Position numbers and translations under genes: made by a program. Source: Firmicutes bacterium UBA6806 (GTDB taxonomy: Bacteria; Bacillota; Clostridia; Peptostreptococcales; Acidaminobacteraceae). From it: 64,000 nt of DNA. The stretch is taken from NCBI GenBank assembly GCA_002452745.1, contig DKFC01000039.1, positions 7,012 to 71,011 of the forward strand, in the 5' to 3' direction. This document shows positions 35,263 through 44,925 of the stretch, piece by piece (the stretch's first letter is position 1; every line of letters starts with the position of its first letter). The notes under the pieces are model-generated. The model worked only from the letters and a program-made list of their open reading frames with translations. It made no database searches and was not told the DNA's origin.

Positions 35263-37879
35263 CGTACCAGCTATCTCCTGTGTTCATATCGACTTTTAAA
35301 GGCACTGCCAGCGCATATGCGGCTTCCATACTTTCTTTTAACAGCACTTTTACTTGCTCTAGTTCGTCTTTTGGAACGTTTAGAATCAGTTCATCGTGCA
35401 CTTGTAAAATTAGTTTTGATTTTAAGTTCTCAACTTTAAGTCGTTCAAACACCTTAATCATGGCAATTTTTATAATATCGGCTGCCGATCCTTGAATAGG
35501 CGTATTTCTTGCAATTCTCTCCGCGCCAGAGCGAATCATGAAGTTACTGCTTGAGATTTCGGCAATATTTCTTCTGCGCCCAAGAATTGTCTCCACATAT
35601 CCCTTTTCCTTACAGCCTTCTATAATGCCTTCCATAAAGCCCTGTACCTTAGGATAACTCTTAAAGTAATTCTCAATATACATCTTGGCTTCTTTTCTGG
35701 AGATTCCAAGGCTCTCACTGAGGCCAAAGTCACCCATTCCGTATACAATTCCAAAGTTGACTTCTTTGGCGTGGCTTCTTTGCAAGCTGCTGACCTCGCT
35801 CTCTTCTATTCCGAAAACTTGCGCTGCCGTTTTGGTATGGATATCAATATTGCCATTGAACGCTTCAAGCAATATGGGGTCTTCTGATAAATGCGCCAGA
35901 ACCCTGAGTTCGATTTGTGAATAGTCAGCATCAAGCAAAACACAGTCTTCATCTGCTATAAAAAACTTCCTTATTTTACGGCCTATTGGCAGTCTCACTG
36001 GAATATTCTGCAAATTCGGTTCTGTTGAACTCAATCTTCCAGTGACGGTAACTGTTTGATTTAAAGACGTATGCACTTTACCCGTAACTGGATTGAGCGC
36101 ACTTCGAAGTCCATCAATATAAGTTGACTTCAACTTTGTATAAGTTCTATATTCGATAATTTGCGGTACAATTGGATGCTGGTTGATGAGTTTTGTCAGT
36201 ATGTCATGTGAAGTGGAATAGCCTGTCTTGGTCTTCTTTTGAGGTGGCAGTTCCAACTTTTCAAATAAGATGACACCCAGTTGCTTTGGCGAATTGATGT
36301 TAAAGGTCTCATCAGCCAATATATATATATCCCGTTCAATTTCGTCAATTTGCTTTGTCAACAATTCATCAATATGGTCGATTTCTACCTCATCCACTTT
36401 AAATCCCGTGTATTCAATATCTGATAGAATTTTAACAAGAGGCAGCTCCACTTCTTTGAACAATTGGTTAAACTCGCCTTCATCCAGTTTTACCTTCAAA
36501 AGCACATTGAGGTCTTCAATTCCAGTTATGAGCTCTTTTAAATAACCCTCAAGGATGTTGCGCTCTATCTTGTCAAACGCAATCTTTTTAGCACCTTTTC
36601 CAAGGATCTCGTCTTCTGAGGTGAGTTTCACTGTGCTGTATTCAAACATGAGCTCACTGACATCATATCCCTTTCTACCAGGATCAATGAGGTATGCAGC
36701 AATATAGCCGTCAAATGAAACGCCATTTAAATCAATGCCATGTTGCATGAAAAAGAGATATTCATTCTTTAAATCGAAACCCGATTTTGTGATTTTTTCA
36801 TCTTCTAAAATCGGTTTGAGTTTAATGAGTTCTTCAACTTCATCCACTATGAAGACTGATTCTCCCGCCAAAACAGCCGCAGCAATAAATTCATCTGCAC
36901 GTAAGTCCACTTTGTTATAGAGGACTTTCAGGCTTAGATGACCCGCGGCTTTGGAAGCGGCAATCATTTCCTCAGCACTTCCCACTTTTCCTTCAACTTC
37001 TTTTTTAACGGTTTCAGATTTAATTTTCAATTTGTTCAAAAGCGAACTCATCTCGTATTTTTTAAAGAGTTCCACTGAGGTTTCCACATCTGGCTCTTCA
37101 AGAGCAAACATGCTCTTATCCAGTTCTAAAGGAACATTCAACATAATTGTCGCCAGTTTTTTACTGAGAAGTGCTTGCTCTGCATAGGTGATAACAAGTT
37201 CTTTCCAACGCTTATTTTCAATTTGCTCTGCATTCAAAACGAGGTTCTCCACATTTTGAAACTCAGCCAAGAGCTTGGCTGCTGTCTTAGGCCCAACTTT
37301 TGGAATTCCCGGTATATTATCCGAACTATCTCCGCTAAGTCCTTTGAAGTCAATGATATGTTTGGCGTCTACACCAAATTCCTCCATGATATCTTCATCC
37401 TTGTACTCTTTGAGCTGTGTAATCCCCCTTTTGGTAATATGCACATGAATATCATCTGATACCAATTGCAGGGCATCTTTGTCCCCAGTTATAACATGAA
37501 CCTCCACGGATTCTCGTTCAAAATAACACGCAATCGTCCCTATGAGATCATCTGCTTCATATCCTGAAAGTTCCACTCGTGGAATTTTGAGCGCATCTAG
37601 GATTTCTTTGACGATGGGCATCTGCATGGCCAGTTCTTCCGGCATGCCTTTACGTGTGCCCTTATACTGATCATACGTCAAGTGCCTGAACGTAGGCCCC
37701 TTCATATCAAATGCCACACAGAAATAGTCTGGTTTAAACTCCTCCATCAGTCCAAAAATCATGGTTGTGAGGCCTAAAGCCCCACCTGTGTAAATTCCCT
37801 TGGTCGTCTTTAACTCAGACATTGCAAAAAAAGCTCTATTGATTAAACTGTTACCATCGACAATGACAATTCTATTCAT
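35252..37879 (-). CDS. polA: DNA polymerase I
   Basis: Pol I fills gaps and removes Okazaki primers. Order: 5'-3' flap exonuclease (about 1-290), a 3'-5' exonuclease-like domain, and a polymerase domain with DADYSQIELRVLAHL, EVNFGIVYGMGDFGLSE and QVHDELIL. The middle domain seems to lack the metal-binding acidic residues, as in Bacillus Pol I, so proofreading is doubtful. The frame is open upstream, but AAGGAGAATTTC puts the start at ATG 37879 (MNRIVIVDGNSL), giving 875 residues. Confidence 0.96.
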   Translation of the reverse strand: MNRIVIVDGNSLINRAFFAMSELKTTKGIYTGGALGLTTMIFGLMEEFKPDYFCVAFDMKGPTFRHLTYDQYKGTRKGMPEELAMQMPIVKEILDALKIPRVELSGYEADDLIGTIACYFERESVEVHVITGDKDALQLVSDDIHVHITKRGITQLKEYKDEDIMEEFGVDAKHIIDFKGLSGDSSDNIPGIPKVGPKTAAKLLAEFQNVENLVLNAEQIENKRWKELVITYAEQALLSKKLATIMLNVPLELDKSMFALEEPDVETSVELFKKYEMSSLLNKLKIKSETVKKEVEGKVGSAEEMIAASKAAGHLSLKVLYNKVDLRADEFIAAAVLAGESVFIVDEVEELIKLKPILEDEKITKSGFDLKNEYLFFMQHGIDLNGVSFDGYIAAYLIDPGRKGYDVSELMFEYSTVKLTSEDEILGKGAKKIAFDKIERNILEGYLKELITGIEDLNVLLKVKLDEGEFNQLFKEVELPLVKILSDIEYTGFKVDEVEIDHIDELLTKQIDEIERDIYILADETFNINSPKQLGVILFEKLELPPQKKTKTGYSTSHDILTKLINQHPIVPQIIEYRTYTKLKSTYIDGLRSALNPVTGKVHTSLNQTVTVTGRLSSTEPNLQNIPVRLPIGRKIRKFFIADEDCVLLDADYSQIELRVLAHLSEDPILLEAFNGNIDIHTKTAAQVFGIEESEVSSLQRSHAKEVNFGIVYGMGDFGLSESLGISRKEAKMYIENYFKSYPKVQGFMEGIIEGCKEKGYVETILGRRRNIAEISSSNFMIRSGAERIARNTPIQGSAADIIKIAMIKVFERLKVENLKSKLILQVHDELILNVPKDELEQVKVLLKESMEAAYALAVPLKVDMNTGDSWYDAK

Positions 37880-37929
37880 GAAATTCTCCTTAGTTTTAGT
37901 CGTTCTAATTTCTATTATACCATGAACCA

Positions 37930-37956
37930 AAAAAAAATGCCGCTCGAAAGCGGCAT
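37930..37956 (-). terminator. Terminator after the SIMPL gene
   Basis: The minus strand has ATGCCGCT - TTCG - AGCGGCAT followed by nine T. A TATAAT for polA lies just beyond (complement 37914-37919). Confidence 0.88.
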
Positions 37957-38032
37957 AATGATGGGATGTGACCAACGAAAGAGGTCGATTCACAGCAAGT
38001 ATAGGTTTTACTCGTTACGAGTGGTTTTCTTT

Positions 38033-38758
38033 CTAGTAATCGTATCCAACATTTACGTTTGCAGTAATTGTAATTTCGCCAGATTCGATAGGTGTTGCAA
38101 CGCTATCCATCATTGCTTTTGTTGTTGCATATTCAGCTCTGAGGCCACCACCATAGCTCACTTCTGAAACGTTTGAAGGTAAGCCAGGTTTTTTATTGAA
38201 AGTTGCCATAATAGCTGTTGCTTTTGAATTTGCATCTTGCATAGCCAATTTAAGGGCTTCTGCATAGTATTTCGAATCATCTGCCACTGTAAATCTAATA
38301 CTGTTCACATCGTTTGCACCTGCGCCAGCTGCTGCATCAATAATCTTACCTACAGCTGTAATATCTTCAATTTTGAGATTCACAATATTGTTCACAACAT
38401 AATATTCAGTTTTTACATCGCCATTTTGATTGTAATCAGATGTTTGATAGATGTTGTAGCCAGTTGTCTTGATGTTATCTGCTTTAACGCCTGCTTTTTT
38501 GACAGCGTCTAAAACAGCTGACATTTTATCTGCATTTTCCTTTTGTGCTTTTTGAGCATCTGCATTTTTAGTTTGAACACCAAGGTCAATATAGGCGATA
38601 TCAGGGGTTACTGTAACAGAGCCCTCTCCGTTAACGCTTACAATTCTCTGAGTTTCTGTTTGTGTATCGGCAACTGAAACAGGTGCCAAATTAGCGGCTG
38701 AGATAATCATAAGTGCAGCCAATAAAATAGTCATAACCGATAATACTTTTGTTTTCAT
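38033..38758 (-). CDS. SIMPL (DUF541) domain secreted protein
   Basis: The 241-residue protein has a signal peptide (about 1-30) and the SIMPL domain: VSVNGEGSVTVTPDIAYIDLGVQTKNADAQKAQKENADKM-type core (split here), the repeat-like VKADNIKTTGYNIYQ and YVVNNIVNLKI. Relatives include periplasmic OMP28/BP26-type oligomers of unknown role. It follows the anti-sigma gene by 52 bases and is probably part of the envelope response controlled by the adjacent ECF sigma factor. Confidence 0.85.
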   Translation of the reverse strand: MKTKVLSVMTILLAALMIISAANLAPVSVADTQTETQRIVSVNGEGSVTVTPDIAYIDLGVQTKNADAQKAQKENADKMSAVLDAVKKAGVKADNIKTTGYNIYQTSDYNQNGDVKTEYYVVNNIVNLKIEDITAVGKIIDAAAGAGANDVNSIRFTVADDSKYYAEALKLAMQDANSKATAIMATFNKKPGLPSNVSEVSYGGGLRAEYATTKAMMDSVATPIESGEITITANVNVGYDY

Positions 38759-38810
38759 AATTTTCTCCTTTCAATCTAGGGCAAATTGTCAATTAGACAG
38801 CCCGACAAAT

Positions 38811-40100
38811 CTACTTTTTCTTATTTTTTTTATATAGCCAGCTTGTAATAGCTGCCAAAACACCAATTAAGATTAGCATTGGTGAATTTGAAATGATCCA
38901 AATAATAATGCTCTCAACAGCTCTTCTCATGCTGTTGATGTTCTCTATGAACCCCGCACGTGCCTTTCCAAGCAACGAGTCGTCTATTGGTTCAATCACT
39001 GGTTCAAGACTTGTCACTTCATCCAGTTGAATTTGAATACTGGATAAATCAACAAGAATCTCCCAATCTTTAATCTGTCTTTGATAGTTGTTGATTTGAC
39101 CTCTAATTCTGGTCAGTTCGTTTTCTATGGACAAAACATCTTGCACATCAGTTGCATTCGCGAGAATTTCTTGGAGTCTGCTCTCAGTGATTTTTAAATT
39201 TTCAATATCCTGAGCTGCATTTCTGTAATTCTTGGTGATATCTTCTGCATGTACGTCCGTATTGGTGACATTTCCATACTGTGCCAGTTGAGTCATCATG
39301 ATATTAAACTGCTCACTTGGAATTCTAATGGTCATATAGCCGTATTTAAGATTTCTCGCATCATAGTACCCTTTGACGGAGGTGTTCTCATTTTCTATAT
39401 AGCCATCCCATGCTTGCACTTGCTCGCTTATCTTTTCCATGACTTCATCATAGTTCACAACCTGCAAGCTTATATTACCAGTGTTTACAATCAATCGTCC
39501 TGTTCTGTATAATGTAGAATCATCCAGTTGTGACTCCGCCATTTTAAGATTGACGCTTTCTGACTCCATTGCTTGATCTTCTACCATAGGTGGCGCACTG
39601 TTCATAAAACTCCTTGCACCTGCGGCTTCTTGAGGTGCGGCGGCAGTGGCCTCTGCACCGTAGTCAGCGGTTGTCTCCTCAGCCATATCATAATTTAGAG
39701 TTGACATCGACTCTTTGGAAAAGCCCCCATTTAAGTTTAAAAACGGCCTTTGACTTCCTACGAAGACAATTACCAGCATCGCCGCTGCTGCAATCACATA
39801 ATTAAGATGTCCTCTAAATAACTTTCTTGTCTTTCCTGCTAAAGATTTTTTCTCTGCTTTGGGTTTTTCTTTCAGGCTTTCTTCCACCAACAAAGTGTGA
39901 AGCTCTGTTTCAAAATTCAAAGGGAGTTCCTTCATCTCTATTTCACCCAGTAACTCTTTTAAATATTTAAGCTCTTCATACTCGACTGTACAGTGCTCGC
40001 AGTGCTCTAGGTGATCGTTGAGTCGGGTTAAATCATTGGCTTCAAGTTCTCCGTCGATTGCAACGTTCATCAACAAACGCGCATCTTCACATTTCATCAT
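38811..40100 (-). CDS. Zinc anti-sigma factor fused to DUF4349
   Basis: Residues 1-50 form a ZAS/zf-HC2 anti-sigma domain (CEDARLLMNVAIDGEL; HLEHCEHC). A membrane segment (about 100-117) is followed by a low-complexity stretch and a DUF4349 domain with a coiled coil (RNAAQDIENLKITESRLQEIL, ENELTRIRGQI). A second membrane segment and a KKNKKK tail end the 429-residue chain. It should hold the sigma factor from the gene 15 bases upstream at the membrane and release it on envelope stress. Confidence 0.88.
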   Translation of the reverse strand: MMKCEDARLLMNVAIDGELEANDLTRLNDHLEHCEHCTVEYEELKYLKELLGEIEMKELPLNFETELHTLLVEESLKEKPKAEKKSLAGKTRKLFRGHLNYVIAAAAMLVIVFVGSQRPFLNLNGGFSKESMSTLNYDMAEETTADYGAEATAAAPQEAAGARSFMNSAPPMVEDQAMESESVNLKMAESQLDDSTLYRTGRLIVNTGNISLQVVNYDEVMEKISEQVQAWDGYIENENTSVKGYYDARNLKYGYMTIRIPSEQFNIMMTQLAQYGNVTNTDVHAEDITKNYRNAAQDIENLKITESRLQEILANATDVQDVLSIENELTRIRGQINNYQRQIKDWEILVDLSSIQIQLDEVTSLEPVIEPIDDSLLGKARAGFIENINSMRRAVESIIIWIISNSPMLILIGVLAAITSWLYKKNKKK

Positions 40101-40115
40101 TCAACTCACTCCTTT

Positions 40116-40679
40116 CTAGCTTTCTGCAAGTTGTACTTGTAAGATTTCCTTAAGTGCACTTCGGCTTCGGCTTAGCCTAGATCGAACAGTTCCTATTGGA
40201 ATCTGTAGAATCTCACCGATTTCATCATAGGTGTATCCCATAATGTCTTTGAGCACAACCACCGATTTATTATCCTCAGATAGTTTATTTAAGGCATCTT
40301 CTATACTTGATTTCAGTTCTAACTTCTCATAAATGATGATTGGATCATTTGTTTCATCGCTGATGTCATGCTTCAAATGGTCTCCGTTTTCATAAGTTTC
40401 ATCTAATGAGACAAGGGTTTCTTTCCTCCGTCTCAGTTCATCCTTGCAAGTGTTGATGACGATTCTATATAGCCATGTGGAAAAACTAGATTCCATCTTA
40501 AAACGCTTTATATTTTTATATGCTTTTATCAGCGCTTCTTGAGACATGTCTTTGGCATCTTCTTCATTCCCCATCATGCGAAAAGCAATGTTATAAACAT
40601 ATCGGTTATATGTTTTAATCAATTGCTCAAAACTGTCAACGTCTCCTTGAATCGCGCGTTCAAGTAGTTTCGTCTCCAT
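40116..40679 (-). CDS. ECF RNA polymerase sigma factor
   Basis: A 187-residue sigma-70 family ECF factor. Region 2 (YNRYVYNIAFRMMGNEEDAKDMSQEALIKAYKNI) and region 4 (VVVLKDIMGYTYDEIGEILQIPIGTVRSRLSRSRSALKEIL) are clear. The acidic linker between them is long. Its own promoter fits the ECF pattern, so it likely activates itself, with the membrane anti-sigma encoded next. Confidence 0.93.
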   Translation of the reverse strand: METKLLERAIQGDVDSFEQLIKTYNRYVYNIAFRMMGNEEDAKDMSQEALIKAYKNIKRFKMESSFSTWLYRIVINTCKDELRRRKETLVSLDETYENGDHLKHDISDETNDPIIIYEKLELKSSIEDALNKLSEDNKSVVVLKDIMGYTYDEIGEILQIPIGTVRSRLSRSRSALKEILQVQLAES

Positions 40680-40712
40680 GATCTCACTCCCTTCTTAAGA
40701 GGTTATATTGTT

Positions 40713-40741
40713 TAGACGCACTCTTTGTTGATTTAGTTCCA
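40713..40741 (-). promoter_or_regulatory. ECF-type autoregulated promoter of the sigma factor
   Basis: The minus strand has TGGAAC, 17 bases, CGTCTA, matching the GGAAC / CGTC class read by ECF sigma factors, about 35 bases before the sigma start. Confidence 0.75.
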
Positions 40742-40776
40742 CTATTTCATTTATTTTTTTCATTTTTTATCTTGAT

Positions 40777-40812
40777 ATGTAAATGGACCAAGAAACCTTG
40801 ATCCATTTACAT
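40777..40812. repeat. 16-bp hairpin after the M24 peptidase gene
   Basis: A 16-pair stem (one G-U) with a four-base loop, arms at 40777-40792 and 40797-40812. It lies after the peptidase stop but has no T run on that strand. It could end or stabilise the mRNA. Confidence 0.6.
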
Positions 40813-40849
40813 TGTCTTCATATTATAAAACCAGAACTTTCAAATCCCA

Positions 40850-41932
40850 TTAATCATGCACTGGTATGACTTTCAACTCTTTTGGGTAGGCGTTTAACAC
40901 TTCACATCCGTCTTCAGTGACCAGTACCAAATCCTCTATTCTAACACCGAATTTACCATCCAAATAGATTCCCGGCTCAATTGAGAATACCATTCCAGCC
41001 TGGCAAATCATTTCGTTTGCAGCAGAGACATCTGGAAATTCATGAACATTAATGCCAATCCCATGTCCAGTTCTATGTGTGAAGTAGTCTCCATATCCAC
41101 CGTCTCTGATAACTGCCCTTGCAGCTTCATCAATGGATTTAAACGAAACACCGGGTTTGACTTGTTTGATTGCCGCTAAATTTGCCGCCAAAACCAAATT
41201 GTATACTTTTATATATTCTTCACTTGGCGTTCCATAAAAGAAACTTCTGGTCATATCTGAGCAGTAGCCCTCTCTTCTGCCGCCAATATCCACTATAATC
41301 CCCTGATCGGGCATGAGTTTTGTCTCATCGCTATCATGATGCGGCTCTGCTCCGCCTTTGCCAAAACAGATAAGTGGTGTGAAAGACAGTCTATTGACAC
41401 CTAGAGAGGCATTGGACTCTTTGATAACTTCTTGTGCTTCTATTTCCGTAAGTACCCGTTCACTTAAGGCATTAAACATCATGCCCATTACAGCATCATT
41501 GACTTCAGAGGCTTTTCTCATGAGCACCTTCTCGTCTTCCGCCTTGATAAGTCTGGCCATATCCACCGTAAAAGAACCATCTATATAGTCGGCATCCGGT
41601 TTGACTTTCATGAGCTTTAATAGGAATCTACTTGGCCAATCCTTATCCACGCCAATTCGCTTTGAAGATTTTAGAGATTCACTTAAAAGACTTACAGGAT
41701 CATCCACATCATTAAAGTAACAAACTGGAATCTTCATGTCTGCAAGTGGAAAAAGGGCGTTGATATAGAGCTTAATTTCATCTTTTAACACCGAAAGAAC
41801 GATCATTCGCTCTCCTGCGTGAATCTCTATCCCCAATAAATAATAAATGGCATCGGTGGATGTCACCAACATTGCATCCATATTATCTGCTTTCATATTT
41901 GCTCTGACTTTTTCAATTCTCTCTTGGAACAT
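40850..41932 (-). CDS. M24 family aminopeptidase (Xaa-Pro type)
   Basis: A 360-residue cytoplasmic metallopeptidase that removes N-terminal residues ahead of proline. The N-terminal creatinase-like domain (about 1-120) precedes the pita-bread catalytic domain. Metal ligands are in VDIGGRREGYCSDMTR, HRTGHGIG and FSIEPGIYL/GVRIEDLV. Start ATG 41932 has GAAGGAGGTC; a longer frame without such a site is open upstream. Substrate preference cannot be read from sequence. Confidence 0.9.
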   Translation of the reverse strand: MFQERIEKVRANMKADNMDAMLVTSTDAIYYLLGIEIHAGERMIVLSVLKDEIKLYINALFPLADMKIPVCYFNDVDDPVSLLSESLKSSKRIGVDKDWPSRFLLKLMKVKPDADYIDGSFTVDMARLIKAEDEKVLMRKASEVNDAVMGMMFNALSERVLTEIEAQEVIKESNASLGVNRLSFTPLICFGKGGAEPHHDSDETKLMPDQGIIVDIGGRREGYCSDMTRSFFYGTPSEEYIKVYNLVLAANLAAIKQVKPGVSFKSIDEAARAVIRDGGYGDYFTHRTGHGIGINVHEFPDVSAANEMICQAGMVFSIEPGIYLDGKFGVRIEDLVLVTEDGCEVLNAYPKELKVIPVHD

Positions 41933-42135
41933 AAGACCTCCTTCAATCACTCGCAAATTCTCTGATTCTTTAGAATTCACACTCAATTCAAACTGTTTTT
42001 AAATCTGTTAAAGCCACTGTTTTCAATACTTACAATCTATATCCATAGTGTACCATAATTATTTACATTCTGAGAAATAATTTTTTTATATTTTTTTTAA
42101 AAAAGCATTGCTTCCCCTTAAAACATGTGCTAAGA

Positions 42136-42141
42136 TATAAT
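42136..42141 (+). promoter_or_regulatory. -10 element for tRNA-Leu(CAA)
   Basis: TATAAT lies 8 bases before the tRNA. The paired -35 is unclear: TTGCTT with 17-base spacing fits an overlapping TAAGAT (42131-42136) instead. Confidence 0.5.
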
Positions 42142-42149
42142 AGTTCCGT

Positions 42150-42236
42150 GCCGAAGTGGTGGAATTGGCAGACGCGCCGGACTCAAAATCCGGAGAGGTA
42201 ACACTCGTGCGGGTTCGACCCCCGCCTTCGGCACCA
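42150..42236 (+). tRNA. tRNA-Leu, anticodon CAA
   Basis: The 87-base class II tRNA has acceptor GCCGAAG / CTTCGGC, anticodon arm CCGGA-CTCAAAA-TCCGG with CAA at 42184-42186, a long variable arm, GGTTCGACC and an encoded CCA. It reads UUG. Confidence 0.95.
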
Positions 42237-42243
42237 ATAAAAA

Positions 42244-42280
42244 AATCACACGAAATTATTCGTGTGATTTTTATTTTTTT
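42244..42280 (+). terminator. Terminator of tRNA-Leu(CAA)
   Basis: AATCACACGAA - ATTA - TTCGTGTGATT is a perfect 11-pair stem followed by TTTATTTTTTT. Confidence 0.9.
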
Positions 42281-42385
42281 GATTAAAATTTTCTAATCAC
42301 ATAACCCCCATTCATCCAGTCCATCCACGCTACAAACAAATTATTTCTAAGTTTTCGGTTAACCTTCACAGCTATCACTTCTAAT

Positions 42386-42429
42386 AAAAAACACCATACA
42401 AAAGCCTTTCGCATAAGGCTTTTGTATGG
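42386..42429 (-). terminator. Terminator of the flavoprotein operon
   Basis: The minus strand has CCATACAAAAGCC, a 10-base loop, GGCTTTTGTATGG (13 perfect pairs) and then TGTTTTTT. The gap 42237-42487 holds this and the tRNA terminator and no gene. Confidence 0.88.
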
Positions 42430-42487
42430 CGCTTTAGAAATCTGAACGAAGTCCCTAGATATGAACGACATCCCTATGATTGATTGT

Positions 42488-44914
42488 TTACCCTTTTAGG
42501 CTATCAACAGCACTCTTTCCTGCAATTCTACCAAAGGTGAATATATCTGTTAAAGCATTTCCACCAAGACGATTTCCTGCGTGGATACCACCTGCAACTT
42601 CACCCGCTGCATAGAGATTGCGAATCGGATTCCCCTCTTCATTCAAGACGCGTGCCGCTGTATCAATCTTCAGACCACCCATTGTATGATGGACTGCTGG
42701 CTTTCTTGGCGTTGCATAAAACGGTGCTTTTTCAACTTTTAAATCGAATGTATCCTTATGGAATTCAGGATCAAAGCCTGCATCAACATATGAGTTATAT
42801 TTGTTTACCGTGTCCACAAGTACCTCAGGGTCCATACCAACTTTTATGGCGAGTTCCTCCAGCGAATCCGCTCTGAACAGAGTTCCGCTCTTCACTTGAA
42901 GATCAATCTTTTCTTGGCTTGTATTGGCTGCGGTCTTTTTGATTTCATCATCTGCTATGAGGAAGAATAGACCACCTTGATCTATTGCCGCTTTCGTTAA
43001 AACGTCTCTTCCAGAAAACTCATTGACAAATCTTTTCCCCTCTGTATTCACGATGACAAAGTTTTCTGGCGGCACTTGAAGTCCACTGAAGAGTTCCCCA
43101 GTTTCAGGGTCAGAAACAGGCATCATCTGCGTAAAGCCCATCCCTGTAAGGGCAGCACCAACCGATTGCCCCAGAAGAATCCCATCTCCTGTCATCGCAT
43201 AAGAGTTTGTTGTTCTGATGTTATCATCAATTTCCGCCCAATACGTGTTGTACGCTTTCAGCATCTTTGTATTAGCACCAAATCCACCACTGGCAAGTAC
43301 CACTGCTTTTGCATGAACAGTGACCTTTTGACCATTTTCACCCGTTGCAATAATCCCTTTTATCTCTCCGTCTTCTACAATGAATTCTTTTACAGCGGTA
43401 TCTGTGATGATTTTTCCCGAATGCTTTTCAACGTATTTCTTCAACGAAAGGATAAAGTCTGTACCATAGCTTTTAACTGGTTTATGCCCACGACGCCAGA
43501 GTGCGCCGACAGGTGCAAATATAAGACTCTTATCAAACTCCACACCGATTTCTTCAAGCCAGTTGACACTTTCCAAAGCACGATCTGTGAGAATCTTTAT
43601 AAGATCATATTGACCGTAGATGCTATTTCCGTTGAGGTCTGTTCGCTTACCGCCAAAATAGGTTTGCATTCTGTGAAGCAATGGCGAATCAAAGAGATGG
43701 CCTTTTTGATTTGCAAATTTTTCTTTGTAAGCGGCATATTCATCTTTTAAGGCATTAAAATCATCCAAGTATTCTGCATGAATCAAACTTTCATCCGTAG
43801 CAAGTAAGGCTTCTATTGTCGCTCTCTCACCTGGGTTCTCTTCAAACTTCATTTGCCATTGTGGGTTTGCGGCATTGACAGGACCTCCAGAACGGATTGT
43901 ATTGCCTCCCACTGCTGGATATTTTTCAACGACGATTGCACTTGCACCAGATTGCAGAATAGTTCCTGCTGCACTAAGACCCGCGCCTCCACCGCCAACG
44001 ACAACAACATCACAGTTGTACTCTTCATCTTCTCTATTTAAGCTGCTCGGTGGTTTTGGACGTCTTTTTAAAATATCTGGATTTACGCCAGCAAGTTTGA
44101 CCGCTTTTGCCACACCATCGAGGACTGCATTACTGGTTTCAGAAGCACCAGAAAGTGCATCGACATTCAATGTTTGCCCCTCAATGATTCTATCTGGAAT
44201 CCTCACAAATACCACATCTGCAAGTCCTTCTGTCTCACCCACTGTGTCTATCTCAATATTTTCGATTCTCTTTTCGCTAAAAGTCACTTTCATCGGCAAA
44301 TTACCGCCATGACCTAAAGTGCTGACTTCATAATTGCCTGGGCTAAAACTGAATTCTTCCTCTTCATTAAGCTGATTGGATATCTTTGCAAACCGCATAA
44401 AGCGTAAAAAGCAGATTTCAAGAAAATCAATTGTTCTCTCGCTGTTCAAATCACCCTTTTCATCAAAGGCTTGATGCGCATTTCCAAGCAAAAACTCATA
44501 TCCGGGCATCACCGCCGCATCAACACCTGGCGCATCTAGTATTTGACGAAGGTGTAATTGTGCACGAGAAGACCCTTGCACGTCCCTTGATGCACCAAGA
44601 ACCATGACTGGCTTGCCAACAAGCGGATGAAGTTCAAAGCTAAGCCATTCAATGAGGCTCTTAAGGCTTGAAGGAATTGAGTGATTGTACTCTGGCGTGG
44701 CAATAATCACGCCGTCACTCTCCAAGATTTTATGGTTAAACAGTTGAAGTAATTCAGAATTTGACTGGTCATCTGATTGATTGAACATCGGGACGTCCGC
44801 TATATCTAGAATTTCAATTTCTGCTTTTGTTTCAAAATACTTTTTCATAAACTGAAGGAGTGAACGATTATATGATTTTTTCGCACTCGTTCCAGCAATT
44901 GCTATAAATTTCAT
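42488..44914 (-). CDS. Three-domain flavoprotein reductase (FMN reductase / FMN_bind / fumarate-reductase-like)
   Basis: An 808-residue soluble protein. Residues about 1-185 form an NAD(P)H-dependent FMN reductase (MKFIAIAGTSAKKSYNRSLL), like the neighbouring stand-alone gene. Residues about 205-290 form an FMN_bind domain with the ApbE target DALSGAS (Asp252 to Ser258). Residues about 305-800 form an FAD-dependent fumarate/urocanate reductase domain (VVVGGGGAGLSAAG; SGRDVLTKA; HTMGG; GNRLGGNAL). No signal peptide is seen. Electrons should run NAD(P)H, FMN, covalent FMN, FAD to an unsaturated acid. Start ATG 44914 has AGGAGGAAAAGCG; an earlier in-frame ATG lacks it. The substrate is unknown. 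Confidence 0.9.
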   Translation of the reverse strand: MKFIAIAGTSAKKSYNRSLLQFMKKYFETKAEIEILDIADVPMFNQSDDQSNSELLQLFNHKILESDGVIIATPEYNHSIPSSLKSLIEWLSFELHPLVGKPVMVLGASRDVQGSSRAQLHLRQILDAPGVDAAVMPGYEFLLGNAHQAFDEKGDLNSERTIDFLEICFLRFMRFAKISNQLNEEEEFSFSPGNYEVSTLGHGGNLPMKVTFSEKRIENIEIDTVGETEGLADVVFVRIPDRIIEGQTLNVDALSGASETSNAVLDGVAKAVKLAGVNPDILKRRPKPPSSLNREDEEYNCDVVVVGGGGAGLSAAGTILQSGASAIVVEKYPAVGGNTIRSGGPVNAANPQWQMKFEENPGERATIEALLATDESLIHAEYLDDFNALKDEYAAYKEKFANQKGHLFDSPLLHRMQTYFGGKRTDLNGNSIYGQYDLIKILTDRALESVNWLEEIGVEFDKSLIFAPVGALWRRGHKPVKSYGTDFILSLKKYVEKHSGKIITDTAVKEFIVEDGEIKGIIATGENGQKVTVHAKAVVLASGGFGANTKMLKAYNTYWAEIDDNIRTTNSYAMTGDGILLGQSVGAALTGMGFTQMMPVSDPETGELFSGLQVPPENFVIVNTEGKRFVNEFSGRDVLTKAAIDQGGLFFLIADDEIKKTAANTSQEKIDLQVKSGTLFRADSLEELAIKVGMDPEVLVDTVNKYNSYVDAGFDPEFHKDTFDLKVEKAPFYATPRKPAVHHTMGGLKIDTAARVLNEEGNPIRNLYAAGEVAGGIHAGNRLGGNALTDIFTFGRIAGKSAVDSLKG

Positions 44915-44925
44915 CGCTTTTCCTC

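Noticed and set aside
42394..42429. Long inverted repeat as an insertion-sequence end
   Set aside because: It has a T run on the minus strand right after a gene end and no target duplication or transposase; it is a terminator.
42283..42471. 62-codon minus-strand frame between the tRNA-Leu and the flavoprotein
   Set aside because: It overlaps two terminator stems, has no ribosome site and resembles no family.
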